Under the pieces are notes generated by a model, which was not told where the DNA came from, did no database searches, and saw only the letters and a list, made by a program, of their open reading frames with translations. A program made the translations under genes and the position numbers. Of a stretch of 64,000 bases of DNA, positions 43,340 through 52,548 are shown in pieces (the stretch's first letter is position 1; the number at the start of each line of letters is the position of its first letter). Source of the DNA: CAZNLL01 sp964573885 (GTDB lineage Bacteria > Desulfobacterota > DSM-4660 > Desulfatiglandales > Desulfatiglandaceae); the NCBI GenBank assembly GCA_964573885.1, contig CAZNLL010000001.1, positions 1 through 64,000 on the forward strand. The letters run 5' to 3'.

Positions 43340-43899
43340 TTTTTAACCTCATGCCTGTAGATGCTGATTCTCGTGTCACCGTATAACCGGGTGTCCACTC
43401 TCCGGAGCTCGCCCACAAGACAGGGCGCCCTCTCTGCCTTTGCCGTTTCCGCGATCACATAGGACCCTGAGGACAGTACATCCATGGCCGTAAGCCTTGT
43501 GAGGGATGAGGGGATCAGGTTTTGGCCGTAAGGGGGATCCAGAAAGGCCAGATCAAAGCATCCCTTGACCATGGGATGGTCTCGGGGCATGCCCTTCCTC
43601 AGATTCCACCTTAAAAGGCCGGCCCGATTCTCATATCCGCATAAGGCCAGGTTCCTCTTTATCAAATGGATCGACTTCGGGGAGCGGTCCACAAAAAGGA
43701 CCCACACAGCCCCCCTGCTGAGGGAGTCCAGACCCAAGCTGCCTGTCCCCGCAAAAAGGTCAAGCACCCTTAATCCGGTCAGATCCTGGCCGATAAGGTT
43801 GAATATCGCCGACCTTACCCGGTCGGAGGTGGGCCGGATGTTTGAGCCTTTGGGCGATATGAGGAGGCGGCCCGTGGCCCGCCCGCCCGTAATCCTCAT
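43336..43899 (-). CDS. rsmD: 16S rRNA (guanine-N2)-methyltransferase RsmD
   Basis: The 187-residue Rossmann-fold methyltransferase begins MRITGGRATGRLL, has the SAM-binding LDLFAGTGSLGLDSLSRGA (about residues 46-64) and the catalytic N6/N2 motif DPPYGQN (about 120-126). RsmD methylates G966 of 16S rRNA in the assembled 30S subunit. GGAGATAG precedes the ATG, and the gene is coupled to coaD as in many bacteria. Confidence 0.95.
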   Translation of the reverse strand: MRITGGRATGRLLISPKGSNIRPTSDRVRSAIFNLIGQDLTGLRVLDLFAGTGSLGLDSLSRGAVWVLFVDRSPKSIHLIKRNLALCGYENRAGLLRWNLRKGMPRDHPMVKGCFDLAFLDPPYGQNLIPSSLTRLTAMDVLSSGSYVIAETAKAERAPCLVGELRRVDTRLYGDTRISIYRHEVKK

Positions 43900-44123
43900 G
43901 GAGCTATCTCCAGATCCGTAAAGCCCCTCTTCCCTCGGGAGGATGTCTTTGCCCCATCATATGATCCACGCGGCCCTTCATATGTCCTGATCGGTTTCAA
44001 GGTCCGCTACGCTCCCCCCATGGCTCCTTGCCTCAACCCTTCTTTTTCTCGATGTAAAAAGGTTGGGAAGGACATAAATGCCTTTTTTTCCTGTGCTCCG
44101 AGGGCTTTTTCGTGAATGTGTGT

Positions 44124-44837
44124 TCACGGTAGAATTCCGATGACCGTTTCTCCGGCCTTGACCTTTTGGTTGAGGGTCACGGCAACACGGCTTTCAACGG
44201 GAAGGCATACCTCCAGCCTGGAGCCGAAACGAATGAGTCCGAAGCGCTGGCCTGAAACCACTTCATCCCCTTCTTTGATCCAGCACGAGATGCGTCTGGC
44301 GATGAGCCCTGCAATTTGGATAAATACGATCTTGCAGGCATCCAAGGTCTGAAGGGTGATTCGATTGCTCTCGTTATATTTTGAGGCCTTATCCAGATTG
44401 GCGGAGAAAAATTTGCCCGGGTGATAAGTCACCTGTTGAATCGTGCCCCCCACGGGAATTCGGTTTACATGGACATCAAAGAGGGACATAAAAATGCTGA
44501 TTCTCACCGCGGGTTCACCGGAAGGGCTGTCCCTTTGCGTAAGACGCCGGATTTCAACAACCTTGCCGTCTGCCGGGGTGAGCACCGCCTTGCGATCGGC
44601 CTCATTTTCCCGGTGGGGATCCCTGAAAAAGTAGATGATAAAAAGACTGAGCACAGCCAGAAACACAGATACGGGAAGGAGAGGGAAGTATAAGGAAAGG
44701 AAGGTCAAGCCGCAGCTTATGAGTATAAACGGGATGCCTTCCTTGGCGATAGGCCACTTGTTGTGAACGTGTGACGGGTTCAATGATCTTTGGGGGGTCT
44801 CTGTTCTTCGGTGTATGTCCCGGCTCTTTGAGGCCAA
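44124..44837 (-). CDS. psd: Phosphatidylserine decarboxylase proenzyme
   Basis: The 237-residue protein is the short (type A) form. Two hydrophobic segments (about residues 36-70) anchor it to the inner membrane, followed by FFRDPHR, PADGKVVE, SLFDVHVNRIPVGG and the self-cleavage site RFGSRLEV, where Ser206 becomes the pyruvoyl prosthetic group. It makes phosphatidylethanolamine from phosphatidylserine. The start is uncertain: TTG 44837 has a poor ribosome-binding site. A canonical promoter and a palindrome sit immediately upstream. Usually a pssA gene is a neighbour; none is seen here. Confidence 0.9.
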   Translation of the reverse strand: MASKSRDIHRRTETPQRSLNPSHVHNKWPIAKEGIPFILISCGLTFLSLYFPLLPVSVFLAVLSLFIIYFFRDPHRENEADRKAVLTPADGKVVEIRRLTQRDSPSGEPAVRISIFMSLFDVHVNRIPVGGTIQQVTYHPGKFFSANLDKASKYNESNRITLQTLDACKIVFIQIAGLIARRISCWIKEGDEVVSGQRFGLIRFGSRLEVCLPVESRVAVTLNQKVKAGETVIGILP

Positions 44838-44863
44838 GGTCAGATCTTAGCTTGTCCATGCTC

Positions 44864-44879
44864 GAAAGGCGTGCCTTTC
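44864..44879. promoter_or_regulatory. Palindrome GAAAGGC-GT-GCCTTTC in the psd leader
   Basis: Two perfect seven-base arms with two central bases lie immediately after the predicted psd transcription start, a classic repressor position. It could also form a small RNA hairpin. The regulator is unknown. Confidence 0.45.
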
Positions 44880-44890
44880 AGGCAGATGCT

Positions 44891-44918
44891 ATTATAGGAA
44901 TTGGTTCCTCTTTGTCAA
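44891..44918 (-). promoter_or_regulatory. Canonical sigma-70 promoter for psd
   Basis: On the minus strand TTGACA (44918-44913) and TATAAT (44896-44891) are both perfect consensus hexamers, with 16 bases between them. The psd start lies about 55 bases downstream of the -10. Confidence 0.8.
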
Positions 44919-44989
44919 TGGCCTAATCTCCCGGGCCTTTGCCCGTTAATAGGACGCTGCGGTAAGCCATCCCGTTCCGGCCCGGGCCA

Positions 44990-45697
44990 TCACGAGGGGG
45001 TGGATGGCTTGGGGGCAAAGGGGTTGGGGCGAATATCCGGGGGCCTGAGGTAAATGGGGTCAAGGGTGTGGGGGTCGTCGAAATCCCGGGTCAGGAAACG
45101 CCTGAGGCCCAGGGCGCCCACAGCGGAGGCCCTGAGATTCCAGAGGTAGGAGGGGGCCAGCAGGGCCCTGGGCCCGAGAATTTCCCTGAGTTGTGAGGCC
45201 TGAGTTTCAAAGTTGTTTCCTATGAACAGGGTGGGCTCCACAAAATAGCTGGGAAAATCAATGAGTTTTATAGACTTATCCTCCGTGATCCTGATCATCT
45301 CCTGTCTCTCGGTCCAGGTAAAGGTGGCGGTAAAGAGCTCTCCCCTTCTGGAATCAAGAACCGGCGCCACAGGGAGATCCTGATAAGGCCACTGGCTGGC
45401 CAGTGCCTCCAGACTGGCGATGCCGATCATGGGGATCCTGAGACAATGGCCCAGGCCCTTGGCGGCGGCAAGACCCACCCTCAACCCGGTAAAGCTGCCC
45501 GGGCCTCGGGCCACCACCAGGGCGGTTAGGTCACGGATTTCTGTACTGGAGGTCTCCAGCAGGAAGTCAAGGGCCGGCATAAGTGATCCAAAATGGCCTC
45601 TCCCTTCGGACATGAAATATTCGGCCAGGACTGAGCCCTCCTCCTTGAGGAGGGCCAAGGAAAACTGCACGGTGGAGGTGTTAATGGCCAGAAGCAC
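44990..45697 (-). CDS. tsaB: tRNA threonylcarbamoyladenosine biosynthesis protein TsaB
   Basis: The 235-residue ASKHA-fold protein starts VLLAINTSTVQFSLAL (GTG start) and has ALVVARGPGSFTGLRVGLAAAKGL (about residues 59-82), the TsaB hallmark. TsaB forms a complex with TsaD and TsaE that adds threonylcarbamoyl to A37 of ANN-decoding tRNAs. The residues after about 210 form a Pro-rich tail. It is the last gene of the rpsB to tsaB run, 18 bases behind rseP. Confidence 0.93.
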   Translation of the reverse strand: MLLAINTSTVQFSLALLKEEGSVLAEYFMSEGRGHFGSLMPALDFLLETSSTEIRDLTALVVARGPGSFTGLRVGLAAAKGLGHCLRIPMIGIASLEALASQWPYQDLPVAPVLDSRRGELFTATFTWTERQEMIRITEDKSIKLIDFPSYFVEPTLFIGNNFETQASQLREILGPRALLAPSYLWNLRASAVGALGLRRFLTRDFDDPHTLDPIYLRPPDIRPNPFAPKPSTPS

Positions 45698-45715
45698 GAA
45701 CGCCGGTACCCTATA

Positions 45716-46795
45716 TCATTCCAATAGCCTGGTCACGTCATTGTAAATGACGACGGCCATAAGCATGATAAGAAGAAAGAGGCCGACCTTTTGGGCCAGA
45801 TCCCGTTTTTTGATGCTCAAGGGTTTTCCGATGACGAGTTCAATAAAGAGGAAAATAAGAAAACCCCCATCCAGGACCGGGACGGGAAGGAGGTTGAGGA
45901 TGCCCAGATTGATGCTGATGACGGCCATAAAAGGAAAAAGGTAGGTCAGGTTCTCCTTGGCCAACTGGCCGGTCATCTGGCCGATCATGATGGGGCCCCC
46001 AAGGGTCTTCATGGGAACCACTCTCTGGATTAATTTGACAATGGTCACACACGTCAGTTCAATGATCTCCCAGGTTCTTCTAAAACCTTCTTTGACGGCT
46101 TGGAGGGGTCCCAGTGAGATCTTTTCGAATGTTCCCGCCGCCACGATACCCATGAGGGCCGTCTTGACTTCTTCTCCAAAGATGTTTTTTACCACGGACA
46201 TTTCAGGGACCACGGTAAGGGTTTTGAATTGGTCTCCTCTCTTCACCGTGATCTGAAGGGGCTTGCCCGCGCTGCCCTTCACAATCTCTTTGATTTGAGA
46301 CCATTTTCCTGTCTCTTCTCCACCTGCAGCAACAATCAGGTCTCCCTTTAACAGGCCGGCCTTTTCCGCAGGGGACCCCTCTCTGACCTGTCCCACTTCG
46401 GGTATCATCACCTGAATGCCCACGGCCATGTAAAAGAAGCAGAAGATAAGCAACGCCAGGAAAAGATTGAAGCAGGGACCCGCCGCCACGATGGCCATCC
46501 GCTTGAGCACGTGCTGATTGCTGAAAGACCTCTCCTCTTTTTCCGGGGGAATGGGCTCTTCATCATCGTGACTCTCTCCCAGCATCTTCACGTATCCCCC
46601 CAGGGGGACGAGGGACACAAGGTATTCGGTCTCTCCCCATTTTTTGCCCACCAATTTCGGGCCGAATCCCAGGGAAAACTTAAGGACCTCCACCCCAAAG
46701 TACTTGGCAACGAGAAAATGGCCCAACTCATGGAAGAAGATGAGAATGCCCAGAACAAAAATGAAGGGCAATATGTAATAAAGAAAGATACTCAT
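45716..46795 (-). CDS. rseP: RIP metalloprotease RseP (site-2 protease)
   Basis: The 359-residue integral membrane protease has the zinc site HELGH (His22, Glu23, His26) in the first span and the second active-site motif NLLPVPVLDGG near residue 305. One PDZ domain lies between (about 112-200, PEVGQVREGSPAEKAGLLKGD). It cleaves anti-sigma factors and signal-peptide remnants within the membrane. The position directly after dxr and before tsaB is conserved in proteobacteria. The short single-PDZ form is usual outside Gammaproteobacteria. Confidence 0.95.
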   Translation of the reverse strand: MSIFLYYILPFIFVLGILIFFHELGHFLVAKYFGVEVLKFSLGFGPKLVGKKWGETEYLVSLVPLGGYVKMLGESHDDEEPIPPEKEERSFSNQHVLKRMAIVAAGPCFNLFLALLIFCFFYMAVGIQVMIPEVGQVREGSPAEKAGLLKGDLIVAAGGEETGKWSQIKEIVKGSAGKPLQITVKRGDQFKTLTVVPEMSVVKNIFGEEVKTALMGIVAAGTFEKISLGPLQAVKEGFRRTWEIIELTCVTIVKLIQRVVPMKTLGGPIMIGQMTGQLAKENLTYLFPFMAVISINLGILNLLPVPVLDGGFLIFLFIELVIGKPLSIKKRDLAQKVGLFLLIMLMAVVIYNDVTRLLE

Positions 46796-46827
46796 TTCTT
46801 AAACTATAAACGCTTTGCCCGGTAAGG

Positions 46828-47985
46828 TCAAACCCTTGTAAGGGCCCTAAAGACTCTGTCCCGAGCCCACCTGTCGGCGTCCATAATGGTTTCAACGCTG
46901 TCTATGGGTTGGGGTTCGTGCCCTTGAAGGGCCTCTTCTATGAGAGCGGGAATTTGCAAAAACCCGATGCGACCGGCCAGAAAGCTCTCTACGGCCACCT
47001 CGTTTGCCCCGTTTAATACCACAGGCATGGTGCCTCCTGCGTTTGCTGCATCAAGGGCCAGGCGAAGACAGGGGAATTTCTTAAGGTCCGGCTTCTGAAA
47101 GGTCAGGGCCTTGATTTTCTCCAACTCGAGGGGGGGAAGGTCGTTCTTCTCATGGGAGGGGAAGGAAAGGGCATAGGCTATGGGTATAAGCATGTCAGGG
47201 ACGCCCATCTGGGCGATGATGGATCCGTCCCTATAGACAACCATGGAGTGAACAATGCTCTCCGGGTGTATGAGGATACCGATTTGATCCCATTCCAGGT
47301 CAAAGAACCATTTCGCCTCGATCGTCTCGAGGCCTTTGTTCATTAAGGTGGCGGAATCCACGCTGATTTTTTGACCCATGCTCCAATTGGGGTGTTTCAA
47401 GGCCTGGGCCGGGGTGACCTCACGCATCTGGTCGAGGGAGAGGCCCCTGAAGGGGCCGCCCGATGCGGTGAGCATGACCCGGCTGAGGTCCTCTCTCCGG
47501 TGACCCTGAAGGCACTGGAGGATGGCACTGTGTTCGCTGTCCACAGGGAGAACGGACACGCCCTGCTTCTCCGCCTCCGTTTTGATCAGGGGACCGGCCA
47601 GGACCATGGTCTCCTTATTGGCCAGGGCCACATGTTTCCCGGCCTTAATGGCCTCATAGGTGGGAATAAGCCCTGCGGCCCCTGTGACCGCTGAAATCAC
47701 GGTATCCACTTCGGGCATCCTGACCAGATCAACAAGACCTCGGGGTCCCTTGAAGACCTTCGTCACGCCCTGATCAGCAAAGGCCGTGCCCAGCCCAGAG
47801 ACATCCTCCTCTTGCAGGAAGCCCACGGCAAGGGGGCGAAATTCCTTAACCTGCTCCAGCAGGAGGTCAACATTCCTCCCGGCACTCAGGGCGATGACCC
47901 GGTATTTTTCAGGATTGGTACGGATGACCTTGAGGGCCGTTAATCCGATGGAACCGGTGGCCCCCAGTATGGCAATTTCTTTCAT
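46828..47985 (-). CDS. dxr: 1-deoxy-D-xylulose 5-phosphate reductoisomerase
   Basis: The start at 47985 is chosen because MKEIAILGATGSIG is the conserved N-terminus and GGTGAGG lies just before the ATG; the frame is open 18 codons further upstream. The 385-residue protein contains the NADPH-binding GATGSIG, ANKETMV (about residue 124), VDSEHSAI with metal ligands (about 150) and SASGGPF. It converts DXP to MEP, the committed step of the non-mevalonate isoprenoid pathway, which also feeds UppS two genes away. Confidence 0.96.
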   Translation of the reverse strand: MKEIAILGATGSIGLTALKVIRTNPEKYRVIALSAGRNVDLLLEQVKEFRPLAVGFLQEEDVSGLGTAFADQGVTKVFKGPRGLVDLVRMPEVDTVISAVTGAAGLIPTYEAIKAGKHVALANKETMVLAGPLIKTEAEKQGVSVLPVDSEHSAILQCLQGHRREDLSRVMLTASGGPFRGLSLDQMREVTPAQALKHPNWSMGQKISVDSATLMNKGLETIEAKWFFDLEWDQIGILIHPESIVHSMVVYRDGSIIAQMGVPDMLIPIAYALSFPSHEKNDLPPLELEKIKALTFQKPDLKKFPCLRLALDAANAGGTMPVVLNGANEVAVESFLAGRIGFLQIPALIEEALQGHEPQPIDSVETIMDADRWARDRVFRALTRV

Positions 47986-48026
47986 TACCTCACCATCTCC
48001 TGCCGGCGAGAAATCTTGCCTCAAGA

Positions 48027-48830
48027 TCATCTGGCCCACAGGGAGAGATAAACATAAAGGACCGGTATGGCAAAGAGAAGGCCGTCGATTCTATCCAGGA
48101 CCCCTCCGTGTCCGGGAAGGGCACGGCCCGAGTCCTTGACTTGGTGACTCCTTTTTATCATGGATTCGACCAGGTCGCCTATCTGCCCCGCTACGGAGAG
48201 AATCAGTGCCAGGAGCAAGATGCCAGGCTCAACCCGGCGGAGGCCCAGAAGGTGCAGAAACCAGGCGGCTGCAAAAACACTGGTTGCAGCCCCCCCGACG
48301 GCCCCTTCCCATGTCTTGCCCGGGCTTACGGCTTCGTAGAGTTTGTGCTTGCCAAAGAGTCTCCCCAGGTAAAAGGCCCCCGTATCACTGGCGACGATAA
48401 CCGTGAGAAGGAAGAAAATCCAAAGCCGGCCCTCGGGGTAGCGATCCACCATCACGAGCATTGCAAGAGGGAGAGTGACATAAACGGGACCCAGTATTCC
48501 CCTGCCAAGATCCCCTGTAGATGCCTCATCGGCGGAGGGGTGGGCCAGCATGAAAACAGTCATGGGGATAAAGGCCCAAAGGATGATGATGGGAAGAAGC
48601 AGGTAGATTTCCCCCATGTACACGGCAAAGAACAGGACCAAGGCGATAAGGTGGTTCAGGACCTTGCAAGACCCGGGCAGGTCGGAAGCGCTCACTCTGT
48701 AAAACTCCCTCAAACCCACCATGGAGACCCCATAGAGAAAGGCATAGAACAGCCATCTCGGGGCGAGGCCGATGAGGTAAATCCAAATGGGAACGGCGAT
48801 GACGGCTGTAAGCCACCTCTTTGCGTGCAT
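48027..48830 (-). CDS. cdsA: Phosphatidate cytidylyltransferase
   Basis: A polytopic membrane enzyme of 267 residues, counted from the ATG at 48830; the TTG at 48851 would add seven residues. About seven hydrophobic segments and the C-terminal signature SPGKTWEGAVGG ... GDLVESMIKRSHQVKDSG ... LPGHGGVLDRIDG identify CdsA. It makes CDP-diacylglycerol from phosphatidic acid and CTP, the precursor of the phospholipid branch in which psd acts. It lies between uppS and dxr in the conserved order. Confidence 0.95.
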   Translation of the reverse strand: MHAKRWLTAVIAVPIWIYLIGLAPRWLFYAFLYGVSMVGLREFYRVSASDLPGSCKVLNHLIALVLFFAVYMGEIYLLLPIIILWAFIPMTVFMLAHPSADEASTGDLGRGILGPVYVTLPLAMLVMVDRYPEGRLWIFFLLTVIVASDTGAFYLGRLFGKHKLYEAVSPGKTWEGAVGGAATSVFAAAWFLHLLGLRRVEPGILLLALILSVAGQIGDLVESMIKRSHQVKDSGRALPGHGGVLDRIDGLLFAIPVLYVYLSLWAR

Positions 48831-48912
48831 TTTGTGCTCAGGGTTCCCCAACAGTCCTCCCCTTTGGATTTACCTCATCTTGGTTGCGGTCAGATCAGGG
48901 GAGCCCGCTCCC

Positions 48913-49641
48913 TTAATCTCGGGCACCCCCAAACCTTCGTTCCCTCCGCTGGAAATCTTTGAGGGCCTCCATATACTCCGATCTCCCAAAATCAGGCCAG
49001 AGAGTGGGGGTCACATAGATCTCCGTGTAAGCAATCTGCCAGAGCAGGAAATTGCTTATCCGGTATTCCCCGCTGGTCCGAATAAGCAGGTCAGGGTCGG
49101 GCATCCCGGCCGTATAAAGGGCTTCTGAAATATCCTGATCTGAGATGTCGTCCCCCCTCATTTCACCTTGCTCCACCTTTTTAGCGAGCCTTTTGAAGGC
49201 ATCCAAGATCTCCTGCCTGCCCCCATAACTCAAGGCCAAGATCAGGACCATATCTTTGTTTGAGGCGGTCTCTTCAATGGTTTTTTCCAGGATTTTCCGG
49301 GTGTCTGCAGGCAGTTTCCGGATACTGCCAATGGCTTGAAGCCTGATGCCGTTTTCCTGCATCTCTTTCAACTCGCCCTTGAGAAAGCGGGTGAGGAGTT
49401 TCATAAGGGCCTGGATTTCAATTTGTGACCGCTTCCAGTTTTCTTCGGAAAAGGCATAAAGGGTCAGCCAGCCGATACCGATTTCACGGCTGGTGCGTAC
49501 CACCTGTCTCACGGCTTCCGCCCCTTTCTCATGACCCTGAATGCGGTTCATGGCCCTCTTTTTGGCCCATCTACCGTTGCCATCCATAATGACGGCCACA
49601 TGTTGGGGCAGTTTGTTGGGATCAAGAGATGTCATGCTCAT
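48913..49641 (-). CDS. uppS: Undecaprenyl (di-trans,poly-cis) diphosphate synthase
   Basis: The 242-residue cis-prenyltransferase has HVAVIMDGNGRWAKKR with catalytic Asp near residue 19, the SEENWKR segment and the C-terminal PDLLIRTSGEYRISNFLLWQ, all UppS signatures. It extends farnesyl diphosphate with isopentenyl diphosphate to make the C55 carrier used for peptidoglycan and O-antigen. The initiating ATG is at 49641; an in-frame ATG at 49635 is also possible. Confidence 0.96.
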   Translation of the reverse strand: MSMTSLDPNKLPQHVAVIMDGNGRWAKKRAMNRIQGHEKGAEAVRQVVRTSREIGIGWLTLYAFSEENWKRSQIEIQALMKLLTRFLKGELKEMQENGIRLQAIGSIRKLPADTRKILEKTIEETASNKDMVLILALSYGGRQEILDAFKRLAKKVEQGEMRGDDISDQDISEALYTAGMPDPDLLIRTSGEYRISNFLLWQIAYTEIYVTPTLWPDFGRSEYMEALKDFQRRERRFGGARD

Positions 49642-49725
49642 CTGCTTATGGCTTTGGAAAGTTAAAAGAATTGAACCAGGGCTTGGGGAATTGGAATCAA
49701 AAGAAAGAGGCGCATTAAGAATCGT

Positions 49726-50283
49726 CTAAAATTCCATGATCTCCTGTTGCTTTTGGGCGGTGATCTCCTCAATCTTCTCTATGAACTCGTCTGTGATCTT
49801 TTGAACCTCTTCTTGGGCCTTATGAAATTCATCTTCCGAGATCTCTTTTTCCTTTTTCAGGTCCTTAAACATCTCGTTAGTCTCGCGCCTGTGGTTGCGC
49901 ACCGAGATCTTACCTTCCTCGCCCATCTTTTTGGCCAGTTTGGCCAGTTCCTTGCGTCGTTCTTCGGTGAGGGGAGGGATGGGGATTCTGATGATCTTCC
50001 CGTCATTCATAGGGGTCAGCCCCAGTTCAGAGCGCAAAATGCTCTTTTCTATATCCCCGATGATGGACTGGTCCCAGGGTTGTATGGTAATAAGGCGACT
50101 ATCAGGAACGGAAATGGATGCGGTCTGCTCAAGGGGCATCTGTGTATCATAACAGTCCACCTTGATCCCGTCCAGCAAGGCTGTGGAGGCCCGCCCTGTT
50201 CTGATCCTCTTAAATTCCCGTTTAAGGGCTTCCACAGTCTTTGTCATTTGTTCCCGCAATTCGGAAAGTATTTCATCCTTCAT
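49726..50283 (-). CDS. frr: Ribosome recycling factor
   Basis: The 185-residue protein has the standard length and the key elements of the L-shaped tRNA mimic: RIRTGRASTALLDGIKVDCY, the hinge region, and ISVRNHRRETNEMFKDLKKE. It splits post-termination ribosomes with EF-G. Its ATG overlaps the pyrH stop (ATGA), so the two are translationally coupled. Confidence 0.97.
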   Translation of the reverse strand: MKDEILSELREQMTKTVEALKREFKRIRTGRASTALLDGIKVDCYDTQMPLEQTASISVPDSRLITIQPWDQSIIGDIEKSILRSELGLTPMNDGKIIRIPIPPLTEERRKELAKLAKKMGEEGKISVRNHRRETNEMFKDLKKEKEISEDEFHKAQEEVQKITDEFIEKIEEITAQKQQEIMEF

Positions 50284-51011
50284 GACGCCTCTCCAGCGAT
50301 AAGGGTTCCCACCCGCTCCTTTGAAATGATCTTCAGCAAATTCCCCTTCTTCCTGAGGTTGAATACAATGATGGGCAATTCATGACCCATAGCCAGGGAA
50401 ACTGCGGTGAGGTCCATGACTTTGAGATTCCTTTTGAGGACTTCCTGGTAGGTCAATTGCCCGTAAGGTTGTACCGACGGGTCCGTCTTGGGATCCACCC
50501 GGTAAACCCCGTCCACTTTGGTGGCCTTCAAGAGGACCTCCGCATCAATTTCCATGGCCCTCAGAGCCGCCGCCGTATCCGTGGTAAAGTATGGGTTGCC
50601 GGTTCCCGCCCCAAAAATGACGATATGGTTTTTTGAGAGGTGGGAGATGGCACGTTCCCTTACATAGGGCTCTGCAATCTTGATCATGTCCACGGCGGTC
50701 ATGATTCGTGTTTTCAGCCCCATACGTTGCAGGGCCTCACCCAGGGCCAGGGAATTGATAATGGTGGCCAGCATTCCCATATGGTCGGCCGCAACCCGAC
50801 TGACCCCATAAGCCTCGGCCTGGAGGCCCCTGAATATATTTCCGCCCCCCACCACGATGGCCACCTCCACACCCAGTTCGTGGACGGTGGAGATTTCGGA
50901 TGCCACCGTTTGAAGGACGGAGGGATCAATCCCGAAAGACCGCTCCCCCATGAGGGCCTCCCCGCTCAATTTAAGGAGGACCCGCTTGAAATAGCTGTGC
51001 GCCTCAGGCAT
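50280..51011 (-). CDS. pyrH: Uridylate kinase
   Basis: The 243-residue amino-acid-kinase fold protein shows VLLKLSGEALMGE (residues 11-23), VVGGGNIFRG (about 53-62) and GAGTGNPYFTTDTAAALRA (about 133-151), diagnostic for bacterial UMP kinase. It phosphorylates UMP to UDP and is usually a GTP-activated, UTP-inhibited hexamer. It overlaps tsf by eight bases upstream and frr by four bases downstream. Confidence 0.97.
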   Translation of the reverse strand: MPEAHSYFKRVLLKLSGEALMGERSFGIDPSVLQTVASEISTVHELGVEVAIVVGGGNIFRGLQAEAYGVSRVAADHMGMLATIINSLALGEALQRMGLKTRIMTAVDMIKIAEPYVRERAISHLSKNHIVIFGAGTGNPYFTTDTAAALRAMEIDAEVLLKATKVDGVYRVDPKTDPSVQPYGQLTYQEVLKRNLKVMDLTAVSLAMGHELPIIVFNLRKKGNLLKIISKERVGTLIAGEAS

Positions 51012-51606
51012 CAGTGTCTCCCAGTTGGAATCGGGCGAAGCGCCGGACGAGGATCTTCTCCCCGGTCTTGGCCATCATTTCGTTGATCAGATCTTGTACA
51101 CTGATGTCAGGGTTCTTGACAAAGGGCTGTTCCATGAGACACATCTCCTTGAAATACTTATTCATTTTTCCTTCTACAATTTTTTCTATCACTTTTTCAG
51201 GCTTTCCGGATTCCTTTGCCTGGGTGGCATAGATCTCCCGTTCTTTTTCCAACGTCTCTTCGGGCACCCCTTCCCGGTCAAGGGCAATGGGATTGGAAGC
51301 CGCAATCTGCATGGCCAGATCTCTTGCAAAGGCAGTAAAATCATCCGTCTTGGCGGTGAAGTCGGTTTCACAATTGACCTCCACCAGGACGCCCAGCTTT
51401 CCTCCGGCATGGATGTAAGCCTGGACCTGTCCCTGAGAGGCGGCCCTTCCTTGCCTTTTTTGGGCAGTGGCAATTCCCTTCTTCCTCAAATACTCGACCG
51501 CCTTGTCAATATCTTCATTGCATTCTTGAAGCGCTTTTTTGCAATCCATGACGCCGACGCCGGTCTTCTCCCTCAACGCCTTGATCAATTCCATTGTAAT
51601 AGCCAA
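51004..51606 (-). CDS. tsf: Translation elongation factor Ts
   Basis: I place the start at TTG 51606: it gives MAITMELIKALREKTGVGV, matching the conserved N-terminus, and AGGGAGG lies ten bases upstream, while the ATG at 51594 would be too far from it. The 200-residue protein carries VMDCKKALQECNEDIDKAVEYL and the core VEVNCETDFTAKTDDF with the TDF tip that contacts EF-Tu. It is of the shorter type compared with the 280-residue E. coli form. EF-Ts exchanges nucleotide on EF-Tu. Confidence 0.95.
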   Translation of the reverse strand: MAITMELIKALREKTGVGVMDCKKALQECNEDIDKAVEYLRKKGIATAQKRQGRAASQGQVQAYIHAGGKLGVLVEVNCETDFTAKTDDFTAFARDLAMQIAASNPIALDREGVPEETLEKEREIYATQAKESGKPEKVIEKIVEGKMNKYFKEMCLMEQPFVKNPDISVQDLINEMMAKTGEKILVRRFARFQLGDTDA

Positions 51607-51690
51607 TTTAAATTTTCCTCCCTCACTGGTTCGAAAAAGATTGTTGTTCCCTGGGACCAATCCCGTTGCCTGCCTCCGGCTCCTTCGGCC

Positions 51691-52548
51691 TTATTCCGGG
51701 GTGGGTTCTTCGTGAGCGGTGGTGTCCACTGATTCCGGTTCCTCCTTTTTGGGGAGGACAATCACCTCGGGGCCTTCCTTTTCTTCCTCCTCGGGAGCCG
51801 GCGCCTCGGCCTCCTGTGCTTCCTGTTCCTTGCGCAGTTCCGCCTCGGCCTTCAATCGTTCTTCGGCCAGGTTGTGGCCCTCGATACAGGCATCGGCAAT
51901 CCTGGAAGTGATGAGCCGGATGGCCCTTATGGCGTCGTCGTTGCCTGGAATAATGAAGTCTATCTCGTCGGGATCACAATTTGAATCCGCAATGGCGATC
52001 ACGGGGATTCCCAGCCTCCTGGCCTCCCTCACTGCGATCTTTTCCCTCTTGGGATCCACCACGAAAACGGCTCCGGGCAACTCATCCATGTCTTTGATCC
52101 CACCCAGGTTCTTTTCAAGTTTAAAGAGTTCCTTTTCCATCTTCAGGGCTTCTTTCTTGGTATACCTGGTAATGGTGCCGTCCTGTTTCATGGCGTCTAT
52201 CTCTTTGAGCCGCGCGATGCTCTTCTTAATAGTCTGAAAATTGGTCAAGGTGCCCCCCAGCCACCGATTGACCACATAAAACATGCCGCATCTTTCGCTT
52301 TCTTCAATAATCGAATCATGGGCCTGCTTTTTTGTACCCACAAAGAGAACGGAATAGCCATTGGCCACCGTATTCACGATGAATTCATAGGTGGTCTTAA
52401 AGAGCCTGACCGTTTTTTGAAGGTCGATAATGTGGATCCCATTGCGGGCCCCGAAGATATAGGGCTTCATTTTGGGATTCCAGCGTCTTGTCTGGTGGCC
52501 GAAATGGACCCCGGCCTCCAAGAGTTCTTTCATGGTAATGATTGCCAT
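51691..52548 (-). CDS. rpsB: 30S ribosomal protein S2
   Basis: The start at 52548 gives MAIITMKELLEAGVHFGHQT, the conserved N-terminus, with AAGGAGG upstream. The 285-residue protein has RRWNPKMKPYIFGARNGIHI and PGAVFVVDPKREKIAVREAR, both S2 signatures. Its C-terminus has an acidic, Glu/Ala/Pro-rich extension of about 50 residues (from about 236), common in deltaproteobacterial and some other S2 proteins. It heads the operon rpsB-tsf-pyrH-frr-uppS-cdsA-dxr-rseP-tsaB. Confidence 0.97.
   Translation of the reverse strand: MAIITMKELLEAGVHFGHQTRRWNPKMKPYIFGARNGIHIIDLQKTVRLFKTTYEFIVNTVANGYSVLFVGTKKQAHDSIIEESERCGMFYVVNRWLGGTLTNFQTIKKSIARLKEIDAMKQDGTITRYTKKEALKMEKELFKLEKNLGGIKDMDELPGAVFVVDPKREKIAVREARRLGIPVIAIADSNCDPDEIDFIIPGNDDAIRAIRLITSRIADACIEGHNLAEERLKAEAELRKEQEAQEAEAPAPEEEEKEGPEVIVLPKKEEPESVDTTAHEEPTPE

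Noticed and set aside
43900..44123. 224-base gap between rsmD and psd as an RNA gene or terminator
   Set aside because: Only a weak six-base hairpin (CGTGAA/TTCACG near 44110-44127) without a U-tract on the psd side was found; no cloverleaf or known RNA motif.
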